From Molossus alvarezi (Eukaryota > Chordata > Mammalia > Chiroptera > Molossidae): DNA of 64,000 nucleotides. Position numbers and translations under genes: made by a program. The stretch spans positions 8,950,501 to 9,014,500 of the forward strand of contig CM073886.1 of NCBI GenBank assembly GCA_037176705.1. The letters are read 5' to 3'. Below, piece by piece: positions 58,912-64,000 of the stretch; the stretch's first letter is position 1; each line of letters begins with the position of its first letter. The notes under the pieces are model-generated. The model searched no databases. It had not been told where the DNA came from and saw only the letters and a list, made by a program, of their open reading frames with translations.

Positions 58912-61649
58912 AAAAAAAAAAAAAATACCATTTATGTTAAAAACAATAGTAAAACCAATAAAACAGTATTGCAATAAAAAGGCCTGGCAGGTTACCCATC
59001 AAGCTGATGACCACGAAGGTCAACCCAGGGCACTTAAATTCTCTCTCTCTTGGACTTCTTACAGAGAAAGGTATTTCTAAGCTCCTTATAATACATAAAG
59101 ATTATTAAAGTATAAAGAACAGAAGATCATGCTGGTGGCAGTGGAAGGCAGGCCATGTAGGCCACATAAAGGAGGTAGACAAGACTTGTGACAGTAGTAT
59201 GACAATAAAATTTAGCCACAACTGCTGAAAAATTGTGATCAGAGGAGTGAAAGACGACCATACGTCCCGCCTCTGCGCCTCTGCTCACACATCCTCCTTC
59301 TCACTCCTATTTCAGCCTGCTGGTTATGAAAGCCACCTCACATGTCACTTTTTTCCACGAAAGGTTCTCCGCTGCCCCCGATGCAAAGTGCTTTACACCA
59401 TCTTCCTTTTCTACACCACCCAAAACATCTCTTTGTGCTGTGTGGGCCTGGCTATTCTGCATAAGTCTGTGTTCTCAGATTGCTAGAGGCCTACCTGCAA
59501 AGCACACAACTCTGAGAATCTCAGGCATGCAAGAACCACCTCCACTGACTGAGTGACAGGGTTCTTCAAAGGAAGGAACCACTCCTGTCCACCCAATATG
59601 GCACAGTGGCAAGTCCCACCTCCCTCTGAAAGTGATAGTTCACATTTTCCACTGAAAAGAATTCTCCAGGGTGTCATTCAGAAAAATGAACTCTGGGGGA
59701 AGATCAAAAGCATTTTAATACACCGGACTTTCCAGATACCTTGGCCCCTTGAAGATGAGCTTATAGCTACCCTGCCCTTTCCCTTCTCCCCACCACCTCT
59801 GGTTTGCTATCCAGCTTCTTATTTCAAAAACATGAATGTTTTTACTATATTTTCATTTAAAGAAAAAATAACCCACTTGCAACTGCTGTCCTTATTACAG
59901 AAACCAGCCACCTGCTCGATTGCTCACGTTCCCTTGAGTCTTACCCTCTCCTACCACACAAGCTTTCGTCAGGGGCCACACGGCCCTCTTCACTGTTGAT
60001 ACTATACGTGTTTGTCACAGTCACCCTGTGCCGTAAGAAAGATCTGTTTTGATCACTACCTGAGAATAAACTTCCCTTTTGTTCATTGACACTCCCCCAA
60101 GAACTTAACTTTCTGGCAGCAACAGAGATAGCACAGTGCCATGAGGCCAGCAGCGTGTGGGCCCCAGCCCAGTCCTGCCCCCCCATCTGTGGGACCCCAG
60201 CAAATCTTTCCCTTTCTCTCATCTCTGAAGGCCACCCATTGCCTTACCTGCAACTTCACCCATGTCCAGGATACATCCCTCCAACCCTGTTCCTACCACC
60301 TCCCCTGGCTCCAACCACCCAGGCTCCAACCCTCTGGCGTCCTGGACACGTCCCCTCCTGTGCGGGCCCTCTCTGAGAGGCTAGGCGCGGTTCCCGTGTG
60401 GCCTGCAGTTCTCAAGCACTGCCTTCCCCAACACACTGCGTCCTAGTTACCAGACCTGGCTGCCTCACCACTGAAGGCATCTGGTAACATCTGGCTGCCT
60501 AACAGCCATTTTCAACCCTACTCAGACCCTAGCTTTTGTTGTTGTTATTGTTTTAAATTGTCTTTACCCTATATGTATGATTTTGGTGGGAGAATTACTC
60601 CCGTATTCAGAGAACCAGAGGGCAGGAAGCTAAAGGGGCGGGTCTTAGGTCAGCCAGGAATGGGCCCCATACCTATGCTCAGCCTATCAGACACACCCTC
60701 AATCTGAGGAGGGGCAGAGGGGATAGCTGGAGGTGGTTCCAGCCCAGCTGCTGCAGAGGGAAGGTGGCTTTGACCACGAGTTACAGCTATGCTTGAATCC
60801 TTGTACCCTTGGTCCTCAGTTCCTCCAATTGCCCAGCCTGGCCCCTAGCCATCAGTCAGCCCTATGTGCTCCTTTCCCAGTAGCCTCCTAGCATATTACT
60901 TTTCAAGCTGGCCATACTGGGGTCTCTTGCTTGCTAACAAGATCCTAACATGCCCATTACGTAAGTGTCAAGGTTACACAGATTGGTGCTTCCAATACTG
61001 TCTTAGACCAGCTCATGTTCACTGCCCTGCCCACTCCCTCCAGTTGCCACAGCTCATGGTTGAGAGGCTCCCGTCTGCAGATCTATAGGGACACACTGAG
61101 CTAAAGCAGCGTCTGAGGAGCCATTTGGGCCCGATATCCTTTGAGTCCATGCTCAAGATAAAGTGCATGAGATAAAAACAGGATCGCACAATTCTGGGGC
61201 AACTATTTTATCTCCAATCTGGTTCTACCACCTTAAGGACTTCAGAGAACTAGTTAATAAACCAATTCTCCCTTCAGAATCCCAAATCAATTGAGGAAAA
61301 ACTACAAACTTCATGTAAGTATCAAAATATAAAGGGTTTTTTTTTTGCAGGTGGAACTGGATCAGAGGCTGGGCCCTCAACACTACTGGCCCACAATCAG
61401 TGACATGGGATTACTGGCTACAAGAAGTGAGGAACAAGGCCCTGGGCCTATCACACATGCCTCTTCTCAGAGAGCAAACAGATATCCTAACCATGGCACT
61501 TAGCACCATATTTGAACCAAGCAAGAGTCTATAGATCTTAGGCACCACCTGTGTTCTACTTATAAGCAGGCTGTACCTGTACATGTCTTGTGGGCTTTGG
61601 CAAAGTTGCTATCATTAGGTTGAAAACGACAGGCCTGCAAATGTGTGGC
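58912..61649 (-). other. NSMCE1 intron 2: L2-type fragment, otherwise nothing
   Basis: 59,290-59,500 reads like sense L2 3' sequence (CACCTCACATGTCACTTTTT, AAAGTGCTTTACACCATCTT). The open frames at 59,235 and 59,553 lack splice signals and family resemblance. 60,500-61,640 shows nothing I can name. Confidence 0.4.
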
Positions 61650-61880
61650 TATAATTCACCTTAGTATGTGCTGGGCACTGTTCATCAGCTTGGTTCACCT
61701 CATCAATGCAAGAACAGTAACTCCATAAGGTGAGTTATTAATATAATCTTTATATACAAGAGGCTCAGAGAGGTTAAAGGACGTCTACAGAGTTCCCACA
61801 GCTTGGAAATGGAGCCCAGGCCTGCCCAACTCCAGATCTCAGGCTCCCTGGCACTAAGCCCCAGCCTCTGTAGAGCAGAG
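61650..61880 (-). repeat. MIR element (antisense)
   Basis: GTATGTGCTGGGCACTGTTC, GAGGCTCAGAGAGGTTAAAG and GAAATGGAGCCCAGGCCTGC follow reversed MIR. Confidence 0.7.
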
Positions 61881-62274
61881 CCCATGTTCTCTGAGAACAC
61901 TTCCTGTGCCAGTTCCTACCACAGTCACACCTACACCCTCTGAACCAAGCACTGCAGCATCGGAATCACAGAGAGGGGCTCGGACAGCAGAGAAGGATAG
62001 AAGTGTCTGGGCAGGGCCTGATAAAGTCATCAGAGGCAGTGCTCAAGACAGAGCTGTGCTCAGAGGACACACCTGGGAAGCCGGGCCCAAGCCAACATCC
62101 ATCACTCCTGTGGCAAAGAAAGGAGGTCCAACCCTGATCACTCGTCCAGGTCACAGGGAGTCAGCACACAGTGCTTCAAGAGGAGCTGAACTAAAAACCA
62201 AAGACATAGGAAAGGACAGAACAGCATTTTCTCTGGCAGGAAATGCCTTTCTGTTGGGGAAATTAAACTGGACT

Positions 62275-62513
62275 CGCCCTGGCTGGTCTGGCTCAGCTCA
62301 GCAGTTAGCACATCAGCCCGCAGACCAGAGAGACCTGGGTTTGGTTCCTGCTAAGGGCACGTACCTCGGTGTAGTTTGTACCCGCCCGGGGTCATGTGTG
62401 TGGCAACGAGTCAATGTGTCTCTCTCACATCGATGTTTCTCTCTTTCTCTTCCTTCCTCTCTCCCTCCCGCTCTATCTAAAGATAAATGCAAAAATGTCC
62501 TCTGGTGAGAATT
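62275..62513 (+). mobile_element. Ves-type bat SINE
   Basis: GCCCTGGCTGGTCTGGCTCA head with a duplicated GCTCA, body, tail GTCCTCTGGTGAGA. Flanked by AAACTGGACTC on both sides. Confidence 0.9.
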
Positions 62514-62533
62514 TTTAAAAAAAACTGGACTCA

Positions 62534-62750
62534 GCCTGGCTGGTGTAGCTCAGTGGCAGAGCATCGACCTATGCACCAAGAGGTCGCTGATTCAATTCCC
62601 AGCCAGGGCACATGCCCAGCTTGTGGGCTCGATCCCTGGTAGAGGGCATGCAGGAGGCAGCCAATCGCTGCTGATGCTTCTCTTCTTCATCAGTGTTTCT
62701 ATCTCTCTCTCCCACTCCTTCCTCTCTCTCTAAAAAATCAATTAAAAAAA
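62534..62750 (+). mobile_element. Bat SINE of a second subfamily, adjacent insertion
   Basis: Head GCCTGGCTGGTGTAGCTCAG with TGGCAGAGCATCGACC, end CTCTCTCTAAAAAATCAATT, no TCCTCRGGTGAGG tail. It entered the 3' target duplication of its neighbour. Confidence 0.9.
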
Positions 62751-63534
62751 CATTAAAAATAAAATAAAGTGAAAACTAGACTCAGGGCAGTCAACCGGCT
62801 GTAGCAGCACTGAACAAAATGGGGACTCCTCTGAGGAGTGGAGATGGTTCGATTCATTTTGAGATTTTTTTTTTTCTGGCCAGCCCTGTAAATATTATCT
62901 CCTTTTCTTTTAAAAGAAAAATTTAACTTAACCAACAAACCTCTTCTTACCATTCAGGGCCCCTGCTTCCCAGTAGGTACAGGAACCTAGGGCTCACTAC
63001 ATTCTTGGGCAGCAGGCAATCAGGAAGTCTTCTGCCCTAATTCTGAACAACAAATAGTTTTGTTCCAAACTAGACATCACATAGGAAATGCTATTTTTAG
63101 GCAGAGGAAATAACAGCAAAAAATAAGACCCCAGGGGACCAAACCATTTGTGGGCCAACTTTCCCTGTGACGGCCCTCTCATCTGATGGGGCTGGGTGGG
63201 TGGTCCGCTGAGTGTGGCGCTGACGACAGACAGCCAGGGCCCTGCATCAGACAGGGGAGCTGGGCCACATCAGGCCTGAGAAAGCAGACCCCAGGACTAG
63301 GCAAGGCTAGCAGGCAGAGACACTGGGCTGCAGAGGTATGTGAGGGGTCACTTCTCAGCCTATGGCTTTTGCATCAATTTCCAGGAGAAAATGGTCCTCT
63401 CAAAATTAGGATATGTAAGTGAAAAGATGGGAGGTGACAATGGCCCTTTCCAAGTATAGCTGGTGAACAGTGCTGAGAAGAACAGGGAGGGAGGGGAGTT
63501 GTCTTTGGTGTGGCGAATACATTAGACAAGTAAC
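62751..63534 (-). other. NSMCE1 intron 2, unremarkable
   Basis: No repeat or exon recognised apart from A/T runs. Confidence 0.4.
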
Positions 63535-63740
63535 TACATCTGCACATCATTCACTGTGCTCCAGTTCTGCTCCTCACGGCCTCATCAGACCCTCATGAAC
63601 CGCCACGGAGGGGAGCTGGGTTGAGGCACAGTCTGTTTTTCAAAAGAGACACCAAGGATCACTGAGATTAAGGACTTAACCAAGATTACAGGGCCAGTAA
63701 GTGACAAAGTCTGGACCAGAAATCAGATGTCTGCACTTCA
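63535..63740 (-). repeat. MIR fragment (antisense)
   Basis: GATTAAGGACTTAACCAAGA and AGGGCCAGTAAGTGACAAAG match reversed MIR. Confidence 0.65.
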
Positions 63741-63842
63741 GTCTAGCGCAGTGACAAAAGGACTCGAGCATTTAAGAAAAGAAAATTCGTATTTTGCTAT
63801 GCAATACTGTCTAAGAATTACTTTAAAATTATATGAGGTGAG

Positions 63843-64000
63843 CCCTGGCCAGTTTGGCTCAGCGGTTAAAGCGTCAGCCTGCGGTCCGGAGAGACCCGGG
63901 TTCGGTTCCCGCTAAGGGCATGTACCTCGGTTGCAGTTTCTCCCCGGCCCTGGTTGGTCGTGCGGGTGGCAGCCACTCGATGTGTCCCTTCACGTCGATG
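63843..64000 (+). mobile_element. Ves-type bat SINE, cut by the window edge
   Basis: Head GCCCTGGCCAGTTTGGCTCA through CACTCGATGTGTCCCTTCAC; near consensus; the tail lies outside. Confidence 0.93.

Noticed and set aside
59235..59486. Cys-containing small protein (83 codons)
   Set aside because: No start or splice context; the sequence resembles the sense strand of a decayed L2 3' end.
54000..64000. NSMCE1 exons 1-2
   Set aside because: Searched by eye on the minus strand for the conserved N-terminal segment; not found, so they are placed beyond the window.

Overview
This is a piece of a bat nuclear genome. About twenty copies of a tRNA-headed SINE of the Ves type of bats are scattered through it. 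Each has a head beginning CCCTGGCCGG and carrying Pol III A/B boxes, a TC-rich middle and, in most copies, a tail TCCTCRGGTGAGGA. Older mammalian repeats (MIR, L2, L1M, Tigger-like DNA transposons, LTRs) fill much of the rest. The two genes, KDM8 and NSMCE1, lie tail to tail, as I recall for human 16p12.1. The species cannot be fixed from the sequence; Yangochiroptera is the likely group.

Layout. 1-18.4 kb: intergenic flank without a supportable gene. It holds repeats, two LTR-like blocks, minisatellites, and two AT-rich, TAAT-rich blocks that may be conserved enhancers. 18.4-19.2 kb: a CpG-rich promoter with five NRF1-like palindromes and a perfect 12-bp hairpin, presumably the KDM8 promoter. 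22.07-37.54 kb (+): the whole KDM8 (JMJD5) coding region in seven exons, 414 codons, all splice sites and iron ligands intact. Intron 4 holds an antisense HNRNPA1 processed pseudogene. 37.5-43.26 kb: KDM8 3' UTR and the short intergenic gap. 43.26-64 kb (-): NSMCE1. Six exons (residues equivalent to human 47-266) lie in the window; the first exons lie beyond 64 kb.

Functionally, KDM8 is a nuclear 2-oxoglutarate/Fe(II) JmjC oxygenase, and NSMCE1 is the RING-like subunit of the SMC5/6 DNA-repair complex. They are neighbours, not an operon.

The most unusual object is a 1.75-kb CpG-dense minisatellite of 44 periods of 39/40 nt (49,431-51,176) that abuts the 5' splice site of NSMCE1 exon 5. Each unit is a diverged copy of that exon-intron junction: 19 nt of exon plus about 20 nt of intron. 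Twenty-five of the 44 units still carry GT at the splice position, so the intron begins with a field of decoy donor sites. Other noteworthy items are an ORF1-only (HAL1-like) LINE split by a Tigger-type transposon with TA duplication, an exact 101-bp tandem duplication in NSMCE1 intron 3, and two different SINEs inserted one after the other at the same target.
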